Source: Epiperipatus broadwayi
Lineage: Eukaryota > Onychophora > Udeonychophora > Euonychophora > Peripatidae
Reading direction: 5' to 3'
NCBI GenBank assembly: GCA_028023455.1
Contig: JAQFVV010012476.1
Location: 3,595,555-3,659,554 of the forward strand
DNA: 64,000 nt
Position numbers and translations under genes: made by a program. The number at the start of each line of letters is the position of its first letter. Position 1 is the first letter of the stretch. The notes beneath the pieces were generated by a model. It did not search any database. It was given only the letters and a program-made list of their open reading frames with translations, and was not told the DNA's origin. This document shows, in pieces, positions 12,640 through 23,737 of the stretch.

Positions 12640-12745
12640 TACAGATAAAGTGGCAAATTCTGAGAACCAAAAATCCGGAAATCGCGGTTCAATCGGTCAT
12701 TGCCATATCTACAACATCTTGTGACCTCTTGAGGAGACAATAAAC
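12640..12745 (+). repeat. tRNA-derived SINE head, candidate
   Basis: GATAAAGTGGCAAATTCTG followed 30-40 bp later by GCGGTTCAATCGG, which resembles a pol III B box, then ACATCTTGTGACCTCTTGAG. The last block recurs at 13925-13950 after a similar, more eroded head, indicating a dispersed family. I could not fold a clean cloverleaf. Confidence 0.4.
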
Positions 12746-13169
12746 CATTCAGTTATTTTTTTCTTAAAGTTAAAAAGCTTCTAGAAACAAATGGTCAGAG
12801 ATTCAGCATATTATGTCCAAGAAATTCAAAGCATATAATTTTCTTCAGATCAGGCAACTGAGAAGATAGACCATAGTGATTCTTGATCTTAAACTCAAAT
12901 TTGTAAAACCATAAAACTCATCATGCAGCAGATGCATGATGGTGAACAGTAACCATGTTTGACTATTATATAAATAATCACAAAGTAATAACAGCTGCAA
13001 CAAAAAGAATGTTTGGAGTGGTCATTTGAAATTTGTCCTGCTTGGTCTCTTTAAGACTTCAAAAAGGAATCAAAAGGCCTTTCAGCAAACTTCTTTCTAC
13101 AGGCATTTATCTCAGAAGAAAAAAATATATAGATTGTCATAAATTTTATAAAAGTAAATAAGTACAAAT

Positions 13170-13690
13170 TCTTGGTCAGATAAATATGGATGAAAACATA
13201 GTAGAGAAAATTTCATCCTAAAATTAAATTTGGATAGAGTGCTTTTAAAAAACAACAACTTAATAATATGGCTTTGTGTTTGAAAAGTTTTTTAATAAAT
13301 GTGTTATCAGTGTAAACTTATGGATCTGAGATATGGACACATAAAAGAAGAGCAATACAGAGACATGTTAGGAGTAACAAGAAAAGTAAAAAAATGAAAT
13401 ATATGTGATAGAAACCAAACAGGTGTTACTATCATTATTGAAGAAATTAAGAGAGTGAATTAGAAATGGGTCAGTCATATTTCTAGAAGAGATGATAATA
13501 TTTGAAGTTTTAAATTGATTTTCAAAGCATTGTAGAGGACAGAAAGGAACTATATGTGAGATATATGGATAAAATAGGGAAGTTTGTCATGTTTTGGAGA
13601 AAAGAAGATGGGTTCAAAGAAACTGCATTAAAATTTATGCAGTGAATACAAAATGATTGAAAATGGTAGTGGAAGGTGATGATTCAACCT
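13170..13690 (+). pseudogene. RTE/BovB-like LINE, 3' fragment
   Basis: Translated pieces in shifting frames follow the C-terminal half of an RTE reverse transcriptase: GQINMDENI, CLKSFLINV, TYGSEIWTHKRRAIQR, then NRCYYHY and a GHISRRDD-like block, ending before GATGATTCAACC. The same order is much clearer at 48330-49045. Multiple stops and frameshifts; non-functional. Confidence 0.65.
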
Positions 13691-13854
13691 ATGACGAATG
13701 CAACTAGTTAGTTAAATATTGGTCAGTAAATAGGTAATTAAGCAACAAAGTTTACTAATGAAGTGAAAACAATTGATTATAATCAAAAAATAATTAGATA
13801 TTATTTGTCACTTTCTTAACATAGTTTAGATTAGCATTTACATTGTGTAGCTTA

Positions 13855-13975
13855 GTGCAATAGTAGACTAGTGGACCCAAAAGTGAAAAGTCCCTGAATT
13901 GCATCTGCTTTGTCACTTTCAGTGTTTAGACATCTTGTGACCTCTTGAGTTATAACTCACTCTATTACTGAACTG
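13855..13975 (+). repeat. SINE-like repeat, eroded
   Basis: Contains ACATCTTGTGACCTCTTGAG in common with 12705-12725, preceded by a region with GTCACTTTCAGTGTTT that also appears in related form at 15048-15066 (GTCACTTCCAGTGCTT). Probably members of one tRNA-derived family; head too eroded to classify. Confidence 0.35.
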
Positions 13976-13989
13976 TAGCATTTAAAATT

Positions 13990-14660
13990 AAATGTACACT
14001 ATGGGGACATGAATACTCTCATTTCATTAAGAAACATTTTAAGGATTTATGCAAGGCTTTAAAAAGACATGGGAATTAGGATAATTATAAGGGATATAGT
14101 TCAACAGATAAATGAATTGACACATTTATATAGTTGGTTGAATGAGGATAGACGTTATGATGAAATTAAAAGAAAAATAGTATTGGGAAAAAAAGCATTT
14201 AGTAAGAAAAACATTTTTTTTTAATCTTTTGGAGATAGAATTAAAAAAAAAAAATTAATGAAATGTTTTTCATGGAGTGTACTATTGTATGGTTGTGAAA
14301 TGTGCACAATGAATAAAAAAAACTGAAAACAGATTTGAAGCCTTTGACTTATGGTCTTGGAGAGGAATAAAAAAATCAGTTGGATTAATAAAATGCTAAA
14401 TGAAGAAATTTTGAAACCTGATTGAGGAAATAGAAAGAGAAATTGGACTAGACTTATATTAAAAAGAAACAATATTTTAAAGACAGGTGTTTTGGAGGGA
14501 ATGGTGAGTGAAAAGAAGAATAAGAGATAGAAAAGATTGACCTTGATGGATTACATAAAAGATGGGAAGAGATACATGAAATTGAAGAGCTGGGCAAGAA
14601 GGAGAAAGGAGTGAGAAAATGGATGAATTAGTGATGTGACTGTTATAGGCTTGCCAATAG
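13990..14660 (+). pseudogene. LINE reverse transcriptase C-terminal fragment, second lineage
   Basis: Frames give LNEDRRYDEIKRKIVLGKKAF (about 14130-14205, the standard L-x-S/N-D-R-x-x-E-I-K-x-R-I segment), then WSVLLYGCEMCTMNKK (about 14275-14325), LMVLERNKK/ISWINKM, and a following VLEGMV..KR segment with WARRRKE near the end. This is the thumb and connection region of an APE-type non-LTR element of the endonuclease-reverse transcriptase type, distinct from the fragment just upstream. Broken by homopolymer expansions and stops. Confidence 0.65.
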
Positions 14661-14984
14661 GATAGAATACTATTGATTGATAAGGGATTTATTCCACAAT
14701 CACATCTTAATCACACAAGATTCATAAACTGAATAAATGATAGTGGATTATCTAAAAAATAATCTATTGTGAACTTGAGCATGGGTTTTATGGGAAAAGT
14801 AGATCCCATTTACAGATTATCTCAAACAAGCTCCAAAAAGGGGAATGTTGGCTATAATTATTGAAAAGATAGGGCCAAAAATAGATGCAATGAATATGTT
14901 AAATGAGATGTTTAGCTGTAAAAGAATGTTAAGGATCAGCATAATATATTTCCATTTCATCATTTCCACTGCTCAATCTTCCCA

Positions 14985-15100
14985 GTACGATTGGTACAGT
15001 GGCAAGGTGGCACAATCTGGATATTAAAATGCATGAATAATATCCACTGTCACTTCCAGTGCTTGAATTGTTATGAACACTTAAGTAATAAGACATATAA
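14985..15100 (+). repeat. SINE-like repeat, eroded
   Basis: TACAGTGGCAAGGTGGCACAA resembles a pol III A-box region and is followed by CACTGTCACTTCCAGTGCTTG, a block shared with 13905-13925 and, inverted, with 40498-40515. No clear B box. Confidence 0.3.
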
Positions 15101-15227
15101 TTCCATTTTTAAAAAAAATAATGTACCAATACCTAATACATGTGGAAATATTTATGGTTAAGATTGATTTGTAAAATCATCTGAAAACTCATCTATAGTA
15201 TATCATTATTGTTGTTGTTGTTATTAT

Positions 15228-15346
<119 letters not shown>

Positions 15347-15414
15347 AATATTAACATAAATAATATTGTGAATAAATCTGTAAAAACAACGAGCACCATA
15401 TTGTGCTATGTCAA

Positions 15415-15770
15415 AATATTTTTCAAGAATCAATTTCAACCAGTATTGATTCACTGCAGTTCAAAAGTCTCTCCAAATTTGATCCATCTTCTCTGATCTC
15501 TAGCCTATCTTCTCCACATCATCATGACATCCTTCCTTATTTCATTCATCCATCTCACATACGTCTCTTTCTAGGTCTTTTATAATTTCTTGGAATCTCG
15601 TTTAAGATTTCAATTGTCCATCTAGTGTCATCTGTTTTAGCAATATGTCCAGCCCAATGCTACTCCAGTCTCTTAATTCTGTCAATAATGTCAGTAACAC
15701 CTGCTTATTCTCTCATCCATTTAATTCGTTTTTGATCTCTTCTTGTTACAAACATATATTTATTCAAATT
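15415..15770 (-). pseudogene. RTE/BovB-like LINE 3' fragment
   Basis: Minus-strand translation gives TRRDQKRIKWMRE, AGVTDIIDRIKRLE, HWAGHIAKTDDTRWTIEILN, KRPRKRR and ERLLNCSES, the same order as the plus-strand copy at 48330-49045 (AGHISRRDDNRWTIEILNW, KRPRKRPHVRW). Single stops and a frameshift interrupt it. The 3' end is next to the ATT array. Confidence 0.8.
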
Positions 15771-15789
15771 CACAGTAATGCCAATGTTA

Positions 15790-16205
15790 GAATGTGCTTC
15801 AATTATATGGAACTCATACACTAAAATAAATAAATGTTCATAAACTGCAAAGGATATATAAATATGTACACACAGACTATTTTCATTATGCTAGTAATCT
15901 AAACAAAAAGAAAAGATATCATAGACAATAGAACTTTTACTAAAATTATAGAGAAAAAACTAGTTGTACTGAATATTATTTATTAATCATGGATAAAACA
16001 AGACACCCAACTTGAGAGTGAAAAAAAAATTATTGGAAATAAATTCAAATCTGTAATCCTGCAACATTCCTTTTTTTTTTTTTAAAAAAAAAAGAGTTGT
16101 AAATAAAAATACATTGCAATATTTATTATTAATAAGAAAATATTGTTTTTATATTAAGTAACAAAATATAATATATATATATATATGTATTTGTAATGAT
16201 TCGTT
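15790..16205. other. No recognisable feature
   Basis: AT-rich, with a T(13)/A(10) inverted homopolymer pair near 16071-16093 and a short TA tract. Nothing else recognised. Confidence 0.45.
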
Positions 16206-16212
16206 TACTTCA

Positions 16213-16998
16213 CCATTTCTTCGTAAATATTATACTGCGCTTCCAACGCACACTAGTGAAGCTATATTTATAATTAGTTTTACACTGGTTTAGCGTTATC
16301 GGGATATATTTGCTCCAATATTGATAGCTTGTGTCATTCTCAATTTTGTGTTATCGTTAGTGTATGCAAATATATGCAAATTAATCAACCAATCCATTTC
16401 TTGGAAATTAAGAAGCATGAATCTCGTCTATTGATGGCTTTCGGGTCGTTTGCAATGAAATATGTCTCTTTTATTTTGCGTTTGGCATCATTTTTTTCCA
16501 AGCACATGATTTCAACATTGGAGGGTTCAAATTGTGATTAGATGTTTTTTGGTGTTCTAGAAATATTGAACTACCTTCATTTTTAGTGTGAGATCTGTTA
16601 TATAAGTACATGTGTTGAAATATTCTGATAGTGACAGTTCGATATTCTTAGAACACCAAAAAACATCTAATCACAATTTTGAACCCACCAATGTTGAAAT
16701 CATGTGCTTGGAAAGAAATAATGCCAAACGCTAAATAAAAGAGGCCTATTTCATTGCAAACGACCCGAAGGCCATCAGTAGACGAGATTCATGCTTCTCA
16801 ATTTCCAAGAAATGGACTGGTTGATTAATTTGGATATATTTGCATATAGTAACCTTAACATACAATTGAGAATGACACAGGCTATGGATATGGGAGCAAA
16901 TATGCCCGAAAGGGCTAAGCCAGAATAAAATATAATTAAAATATAGCTTCAGTAGTATGAGTTGGAAGCGCAGTATAATATATATTTTTTGTAAATGG
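16213..16998. mobile_element. Large palindromic foldback element
   Basis: Left arm 16213-16572 and right arm 16636-16998 are inverted copies with scattered differences (ATTATACTGCGCTTCCAAC answered by GTTGGAAGCGCAGTATAAT; GGTGTTCTAG answered by a CTTAGAACACC-type block), with a 63-bp spacer. No TSD could be fixed. The 70-codon open frame in the left arm has no recognisable domain and is not preserved in the right arm. Confidence 0.85.
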
Positions 16999-17157
16999 AA
17001 AATGCTGTAGGAAAAATAATAAAGCCAGTTGTGTTGAATTATTATTTTGTCTTTGAAATCTTTCTATTTAATGTTTTGGAATCAAAATAATCATACTTAT
17101 TGGCAAGTAATTGTGATTTAACGCGTCATTATTAATAATCTGCCAAAAAGAAGTTCT

Positions 17158-17180
17158 GTAACGCGATGTTAAATCGCGTT
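17158..17180. repeat. Short perfect hairpin
   Basis: AACGCGAT-GTTAA-ATCGCGTT, eight paired bases with a 5-nt loop; a related TTTAACGCG occurs 40 bp upstream. CG-rich for this region. Confidence 0.6.
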
Positions 17181-17205
17181 CCAATTTAGCTGGTATTTCT
17201 GATGA

Positions 17206-17284
17206 CAGTAATTGGATTCGAACCAGTTGGAGCTGCAACCTATGGATCTTTAACTCAAATTTGCTACTACACCATTATATAAAA
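17206..17284 (-). repeat. tRNA-Leu-like SINE head or tRNA pseudogene
   Basis: On the minus strand TGGTGTAGTAG (complement of 17264-17274) matches the pol III A-box consensus TRGYNNARNNG at every fixed position, and GGTTCGAATCC (complement of 17214-17224) is a perfect B box 39 bp later. Between them, GAGTTAAAGATCC resembles the anticodon region of tRNA-Leu(UAA). The acceptor ends do not pair, so it is not a functional tRNA gene. Best read as a tRNA-derived SINE promoter. Confidence 0.6.
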
Positions 17285-17299
17285 ACACACCCTATGAGG

Positions 17300-18060
17300 T
17301 TTTACGCAATGGTAGAATGTCGGAGTCAGAATTTAAAGACTCACATGATCACCATCTCATATGTTGGCACAGGGTGGCACTATTGTATGGAGAGAGTTTT
17401 GCCTTGTTTATAATTTAAAGACTCCTGAATCGATCCATATCCGAGAACCATAAATAAAAAGCTACGGTTTAGGGTATCTATTGAATTTTCAATCACTTTT
17501 GTGGTGCTCGAACGTCATGTAACCTTCTTAGCACTAAACAATAGGATTATTTTTTTTAAAAAATCACATTAAATAATATTAAAGGTAAGGTGAGGGGAGC
17601 AGCGCAAAAATGAAAGTTGTTAAAGGCGTTACAGCATTAACAGATATAACATTTTTTCCAAATACTAATAGGAAAAAAAAATCTCCATAGTTTATCTAGG
17701 GTTTAATGAAAACCAATTACTTAAGTTTTTAATAGGCAAAAGTATAGAATTCTAAAATTCTAACATTCTGTATATATAATTTAATATATAGACTATAGTT
17801 AGGATATCTACGCTGTATCGTCAAAAATATGTCTATAAATAAATTGGTATGTGGAAAGAAAAAATAGATAGATAGATGAAGAGAATTTTGATTCTGTTAA
17901 GTATATTTGCCTATGTCATTCCATTACACAACTTAAAATGCATATCACTTATGACCCCCTCCCCCATTCATAACCTCAAAGACAACTTTAAATAGAGATG
18001 GCAAAAAACACTATTGATTAGATAGCCTAAAGATAAGTATAGACCACTAGACATGATAAG
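17300..18060. other. Mostly unclassified; short S-family remnant
   Basis: 17340-17400 has CACATGATCACCATCTCATATG and GGTGGCACTATTGTATGGAGAG, in pieces matching the outer part of the S foldback family (see 57261-57670). The rest is unrecognised. Confidence 0.45.
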
Positions 18061-18065
18061 TTTGC

Positions 18066-18335
18066 TTTTGAAGGGTCAATCACGTGATCGAAACAGCTTG
18101 AAGTGAGCTGGGCAACTTTTCTTAATTCGTTGTTAATTTAGTGAGGAAATGACCTTGTTGAAAAATTGACCTCCGTCGGCTCCCCGGGCAAACTGGAATA
18201 GGAAAAAGAAAAGGGACAGAGAAAGTTAAAAGAAGAGCAACTCAACTTTCCCTATGTGTAGACTTAAGGTCATTTGATTTCAAATGACCTTTGAGATCAG
18301 CGGAAAGTAAAGTAAGCACGTGACCACGTGAAAAC
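18066..18335. promoter_or_regulatory. Motif-rich unique patch (E-boxes, AAGGTCA sites)
   Basis: Less AT-rich than its surroundings. Three CACGTG E-boxes (about 18081, 18319 and 18327, the last two 2 bp apart) and three AAGGTCA/TGACCTT half-sites (about 18156, 18266 and 18284), two of which form the perfect palindrome AAGGTCATTTGA-TT-TCAAATGACCTT. CACGTG is the bHLH-Zip site and AAGGTCA the monomeric nuclear-receptor half-site. No adjacent exon is visible, so a regulatory role is only an inference. Confidence 0.3.
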
Positions 18336-18659
18336 TGACCAGATAAAGTAAACAAAATAGCGATCAAACTAATGCATTACAAGTCTTGAGAGAATGATAA
18401 AAGTAAATATTTCTAACGAGTACACATTTCTCTTATATAATATACTATATCATTAACTAATATTTGTGTCGGTACTTGTTTGTGTGTTTATTTCTGAATT
18501 TTAATTACGAGGGTATAAAATTTATAGCGAATTTCTTGAGTTTAAAACCAATCCTATTGCATAGTCAGAATTTATAATTTACTTCTGTATCGAATAGTCA
18601 GTTGATTGGGAGATCGAAACGTTTGAATAACAGATTGTTTGCACATAACATATATATAA

Positions 18660-19550
18660 ATTTGAAATCAGAATATATATATATTTCCTAAGTTGAGGCT
18701 AGTAAAGGCCTCTTAAAACAAAGATAAATGCATTATTTTTATATCGTGGGTTCAAATCTGGCCAAAACTATTTTTTTCACTAGCTGAGAAGTTCTCAAAC
18801 AAGTTTAAAATTAGACAGCCTCGCGCAACCATTCCATACTGATTAGTAATTGGGGTTTCTAGACGCTTTTAGCTGGAAAGTTTCACACAGCTGCTGCATA
18901 AAATGCAGAAATTAAAAAAAAACAAAAACAAATGTAGAATAATGCAGTATTCATTAATTAGTAAAGAGGATATCATATGCTTACAATTGCTGAATACATA
19001 ATTTATCTTTGGGAATTAGTCCATGAGCAATTTATTTTTTTAGCCGATCTAATACTTGACTGAACGTTCAGCTCATATTTACAAATTGAATTTGTTTACA
19101 TTTTATTTTCCACAATTGTTGTCATTATTTTTTGGGAAATAAATATATATTGGTTCAATAGTTTTTATTTGAAAAGCAAGTTATTTTGGCTAAGGATAAA
19201 ACAATTACTTCAGCATAGGTGTTTAGTGTGCCAATCAGATTTACCAATGAATTGAGGGTATTATTTTTAGTCAACCCATTCCAGAGCCATCTATTGCAAG
19301 CCTGAAAAATCAATGAGCACTTAGAGGCTTTGATTAGAGTAAATAGAATGATAGGTTGCTCCAGTTTCTGCTAAGTTTAATACAGTAATAGAGTGAGGGA
19401 TTCTGGAGGTCATGGCCCATGAATCATGTCTACAGTTTGTAACTCATCATATTTAAACATATTCTAAAATTTCACCAAAGAATAACATAATTTAACAAAC
19501 CATTTAATTTTTTTCTAAATGAATCTATTTTATGAGGGTTATATAGAATG
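18660..19550. other. No recognisable feature
   Basis: AT-rich. A B-box-like GGGTTCAAATCTGG at about 18747 stands alone without an A box. Nothing else recognised. Confidence 0.4.
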
Positions 19551-19554
19551 ACAG

Positions 19555-21360
19555 TTATATATATATATGTTAATTATAATATTCTCATGGATAAAGGAAT
19601 TCACAGTTTTATTTCTGGGAGCTTCCATGGAATAAAAATATAATAGCTAAATAGCTGACGTTTCAGTAGAATAACAAGTACTTTCCTAAGAACTTCTTTT
19701 TTCTCAAATCATAGGAATGTGTGTGGTGAGGTTTAAAATAGTTATTCTTCTCTTTTGTTATTTTCTTCTTATTTTTAAATTTTATTGGTTGAAAAGTTTC
19801 CAAAAATATTTTATCCTCCTATAGCATTTTCCAAACACTGTTAATTTTTTTTTAATTTATAATTTTCATTTATACTCTTAGACCTTTTAAAAATCTCTAT
19901 AGTATCCCTTAGCAATCTCTGGTCATATTGTTCAATTTTTGCCAGAATATGTACTTTATTAAAATTAATGTCATGGTTTATTAATTTAATGTGTGAATAA
20001 ATAGCAGATGAGTATAGATTTTTTCCATCTGCCAAAATGTGTTCTTCCTTTCTTATGTTTATTCTACAATTGGTCTGACCAATGTATGAGTGTAAACAAA
20101 CTCCACAGGGAATTTCATATACACTATGAGACTACAAAGAAATTTATTTTAGGGCATGGCGATACTTCGTTAATTTTTTAAATGGACTATAAGTTGTGTG
20201 GATATTATTTTTCTTTAAAATGTTACCGATTTTATTAATTATTTCTTTTATATATGGCAGAACTGTCTTAATTTTTGAAGTATCAATATCTTCTTTCTTA
20301 TTATATATATATAAAAAAAACTCATTAATAATCCTGTAATCAAAACCTTTATGAAGAAGCATTTTTTTAGTAGAATAAATATCTTTATGAAAGTAGCTAA
20401 CATCAGAAAATCTCTTAGTTTTATCTAACAATGTCTTTGCCATCAAAAATAATTGTGCTGGATAGCGATGAGAAAAAAAATTAGATGTCCCCAATGTGTG
20501 TTTGCTTTTCATATATATATATATATCATGGGATAAAAAAAAAACATTTTTTCTTTCAATTAAAACATCTAAGAATGAAAGTTGGTTATTATTTTCTATT
20601 TTCATAATAAATTTGATGTTGTTGTGAAAAGAATTTAAGAAAATTAAAAATTCATCAAGAGCATTCTTACCATGAGGTCAAATAACAAAGGTATCATCAA
20701 CACACCTTAGCCATACAGATGGTTTTTTAACTGCTGGTATCAAAATTTTCTTTTCCAAGTTTTTCATAAAAATATAAGCCAATTCTGAAGAAATTGGTGA
20801 ACCTATAGCTAAACCTGATGTTGGTTTATACATTTGACCATCAAAAACAAAAAATGTATTTAATAAGCAGTATTCAACCAAACTCAAAACAGAATCAGGC
20901 AATTGAATATTTTTCAAAATAGATTCCTTTATAGGTACACTAGTAAAAAGTGAAACAATTTCAACATTACCAAAATATCATTTTTAGTTAATTTTATATC
21001 TCAGATAAGCTCAAGAAAATGATTTGCATTCTTAACATAGAATGACATTTCTGTTAAATGTGGCTATAGGAAAGAAGATGGAAAATGAGCTCTTCTCTAT
21101 GTTGGTGGACCAACTACACTTATATTCAGTCTCAATGGAATATCTGGTTTGTGGACTTTTGCCAAACCATATAACTTTTGATAAAAATATTTTTCTCTAG
21201 ATGTAAGAAAGATCTTAGTTTTTAAATCTAAATCATTAACATAAATTATAGCTTTTGTTTTCTTTTCAAGATATATAGTGGAATTTCTATAAATATATTG
21301 ATAAATTATTTGGCCTCATGGTAAGAATACTTTTGATTAATTTTTAATTTTTTTAAACTC
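19555..21360 (-). pseudogene. Penelope-like element (RT + GIY-YIG), copy 1
   Basis: Minus-strand frames give, in order, YGLAKVHKPDIPLR (about 21170-21130, the PLE hallmark P-K-[IV]-H-K), a FTSVPI-like block (about 20940), FFVFDGQMYKPTSGLAIGSP (about 20850-20800) and CVDDTFVI (about 20700), the catalytic (Y)VDD of the reverse transcriptase. Then ESKHTLGTSNFF-like linker sequence (20605-20144), and a GIY-YIG endonuclease domain: VYEIPCGVC, SYIGQTN (about 20080), SAIYSHI, INHDINFNKV (to 19841). It matches PLE architecture and is broken by about half a dozen stops and frameshifts. The 3' end (19560-19700) carries a hammerhead-like motif. The RT N-terminus is missing at 21360, where an inverted copy begins. 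Confidence 0.88.
19653..19694 (-). ncRNA. Hammerhead-like motif in Penelope end
   Basis: Minus strand: CTTAGGA (core CTGANGA with one substitution), AAGTAC-like stem II strand, its partner TACT, GAAAC, then GTC and AGCT. AGTT/AGCT can form a 4-bp stem I. Established knowledge: Penelope-like elements are reported to carry type I hammerheads with very short stem III near their termini. This copy is probably inactive through the core change. Confidence 0.4.
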
Positions 21361-22345
21361 TTTTCACAACATCAAATTTATTATGGAAGTAAAAATAATA
21401 ACCAATTTCCATTCTTAGATCTTTTAATTGAAAGAGAGAAGGATGATTCTTTATCCCATGGATATATAGAAAGCAAACACACACTGGAAAAAAGTTACCT
21501 TTTTTTTTTTCATCACCATCTAGCACAATTATTTTCAGTAGCAAATAAATTATTAGAAAGAACTAAGAGACTTTCTGATGACAGCTATTTCCACCAAGAT
21601 ATCTATGCTACTAAAAAATGCTTCTGCATAACGGTTTAGATCATAAGATTATTAGTAACACTTCTTTACATAATAAGAAAAATATTTTGATACTTCAAAA
21701 ATTTAAGACTGTTCTGACATATATAAAGGAAGTAATTGATAAAATTGGTGTTTTAAAGAAAATAATATCCACACCATTTATACTACATTTAAAACAATTA
21801 ATGAAATATTTTCATGCCCTAAAGATACCATTCCTTTGGAATGTCATGTGTATATGAAATTCCATGTGGTGTTTTTACATTCATATATTGGACAGACGAA
21901 TCATAAAATAAACATAAGAAGGGAAAAACATTTTATCAGTTAGAGAAAAATGTAATTTATCAGCCATTTATTCACATATTAATTTAACTAACCATGACAT
22001 CAATTTTAATAAAACATATTTTGGCAAAAATTGAATAGTATGATGAATGACTGCTAAGTGAAGCTATAGAGATTTTTAAAAGGCCTAAGAGCATTAATGA
22101 AAAGTGTGCATTAAAGAAAAATAATAATATTTGGAAAAAGCTATTGGAGGATAAAATATTTTTTAAAACTTCTCAACCAATAGAATTTTAAAATGAGGAG
22201 AAAATAACAAAGGAAAAAAATCATGATTTTAAATCTCACCACAGACATTCTTATGATTTGAGAAAGAAGTTCTTAGGAAAGTACTTGTTATTGTACTGAA
22301 ACATCAGTTATTTAGCTATTATATTTTAATTTCACTAAGTTCACA
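21361..22345 (+). pseudogene. Penelope-like element, copy 2, inverted and 5'-truncated
   Basis: Plus-strand frames repeat the C-terminal part of copy 1: NNQFPFLDLLIERE, HGYIESKHTLEK (about 21450-21490), RTKRLSDDSYFHQDIYATKK (about 21558-21617), HNGLDHKIIS and LTYIKEVIDKIG (21618-21760), then a GIY-YIG remnant (YIGQT reduced to ILDRRI-type, SAIYSHINLTNHDINFNK about 21955-22010). It begins exactly where copy 1 on the other strand stops. This head-to-head arrangement with a truncated inverted neighbour is common for Penelope insertions. The 3' end repeats the terminal segment of copy 1. Confidence 0.85.
22268..22309 (+). ncRNA. Hammerhead-like motif in Penelope end
   Basis: AGTT-CTTAGGA-A-AGTAC-(8-nt loop)-GTACT-GAAAC-ATC-AGTT. 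Stem II is a perfect 5-bp helix (AGTAC/GTACT). The core has CTTAGGA in place of CTGANGA and the cleavage triplet reads ATC. Compare 51534-51575, where the core is intact. Confidence 0.4.
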
Positions 22346-22550
22346 GAAATAATACTATAAATACACACACACATATGTATATATCATTAAAAATCAGTCA
22401 ACACTTAGACAATCCCAATATCAATAACAATTAGCAACTTCAAACTGTTGTCAAGGCAACCTCCTTTTAACAATAATGCTGGAATCTTAATCCTTGTGCT
22501 CTGATTAGTTAGAATGCTGCCAATTTTTTGATAGATGGTAAATTATATTT

Positions 22551-22552
22551 CC

Positions 22553-22606
<54 letters not shown>

Positions 22607-22612
22607 GTAATA
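22551..22612. repeat. (AAT)n microsatellite
   Basis: About 20 AAT units followed by a degenerate AGT/AAT continuation to about 22660. Confidence 0.95.
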
Positions 22613-23584
22613 GTTGTAGTAGTAAAAGTAATAGCAGTAATAATAATAATAACAACAACAACAAACAGAGGCTCAAAAAATGAATATGACAATTGTAATT
22701 CCAAAAAAAAAAAAAGAAAAGAATGAAAGAAAGAGAGACTGAGCAAAAGAGAGAACTTCTTTAGAAATGAGCTTTATGATGACTATTTAAAACAATCTTG
22801 AGAATCACAAACATGTTCTTACATAAAACATGCTGGACCATTGATCTGTTTACTTGATATTTTATAATCTTGTCTTTTAGTTTCCTCATTAAATTTTTTT
22901 TTTCTGAAATACTTCAACATCATTTCTTACTTTAGCTCTCCAATGTATTCTATTCTCTGCCATATCTTCCCAGTAGAAGCAATTGGCATTGAACTTCTTT
23001 AGAAAGTTCTTTGAGATAATCTTTGAAATATAAGTCTATCGTTCCTATGAAACCACATTCAATTTCTTCATAAAACACCATTTTAGGACATCTTCCATTG
23101 TTCATTCATTTTACATGTCCAATCCAATAAAGATGTGATTTTATATTGGTGTACTCAATAGTATTGTATTACATCCAGCAAGCTGAAAAAATAGTAATTG
23201 ATTTTATAATCTTGCCATTATATTTTTAAAATTTTATGGAGTATCCATAAATAAAACTTTTTAATGACTTTATATTGTGATGATGGGTGTCCATGTTTTA
23301 CTTCCATACAGTACCTTACAGAAAATAACAGTTCTATATATAGCTGATTTATTTAGAGTAATTATCTTCCCTGTGATGAAAGAATCTACCTTTTAATGTG
23401 TTAAAAGCAATGGCAGTATTTGGAGTATGTGTTGGCATTCAACATCTATATCCACTTTTCTCGTTATATAACTACCTAACTATTTAAACTGATTTACATC
23501 CTCAAGTTGTTGCTTCAGTCACTGGTTAATAAAAAAATTGAATTTTTTTCAACATTAATTAATAATCCAAGATCTTTATGAGTT

Positions 23585-23737
23585 AAACCATTAAACATCA
23601 CACGGTCACCATTCTTTATGCTTACACAAGCTGTTTACACAGAGGCTAAATGAGTAGGGCAGTAGATAGGTATTTGTGCACAAACCTTCCTTCATCCATT
23701 AATTACTCTGACTTGTACTCTGTGACACTACTGTATG
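23585..23737. mobile_element. S-family foldback, internally deleted, inserted in LINE
   Basis: Contains the outer S segment (AAACATCACACGGTCACC, ACACAAGCTGTTTACACAG) joined directly to the right arm (GTGCACAAACCTTC, ATCCATTAATTACTCTGACT, CACTACTGTATG). The centre with the ribozyme is missing. It is flanked by AGATCTTTATGAGTT (23570-23584) and AGATCTTTATCAGTT (23738-23752), a 15-bp duplication with one mismatch; removing the insert restores the LINE frame around LGLLINVEKN. A duplication of this length is typical of LINE-type retroposition. Confidence 0.7.

Noticed and set aside
16329-16541. 70-codon frame in the 16.2-kb palindrome
   Set aside because: The mirror arm does not keep it open and no motif is visible.
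18740-18770. GGGTTCAAATCTGG as tRNA or SINE promoter
   Set aside because: B-box-like only; no matching A box and no cloverleaf upstream.
22535-22746. Poly-Ile and Thr/Ile-rich open frames
   Set aside because: Products of the AAT tract on both strands.
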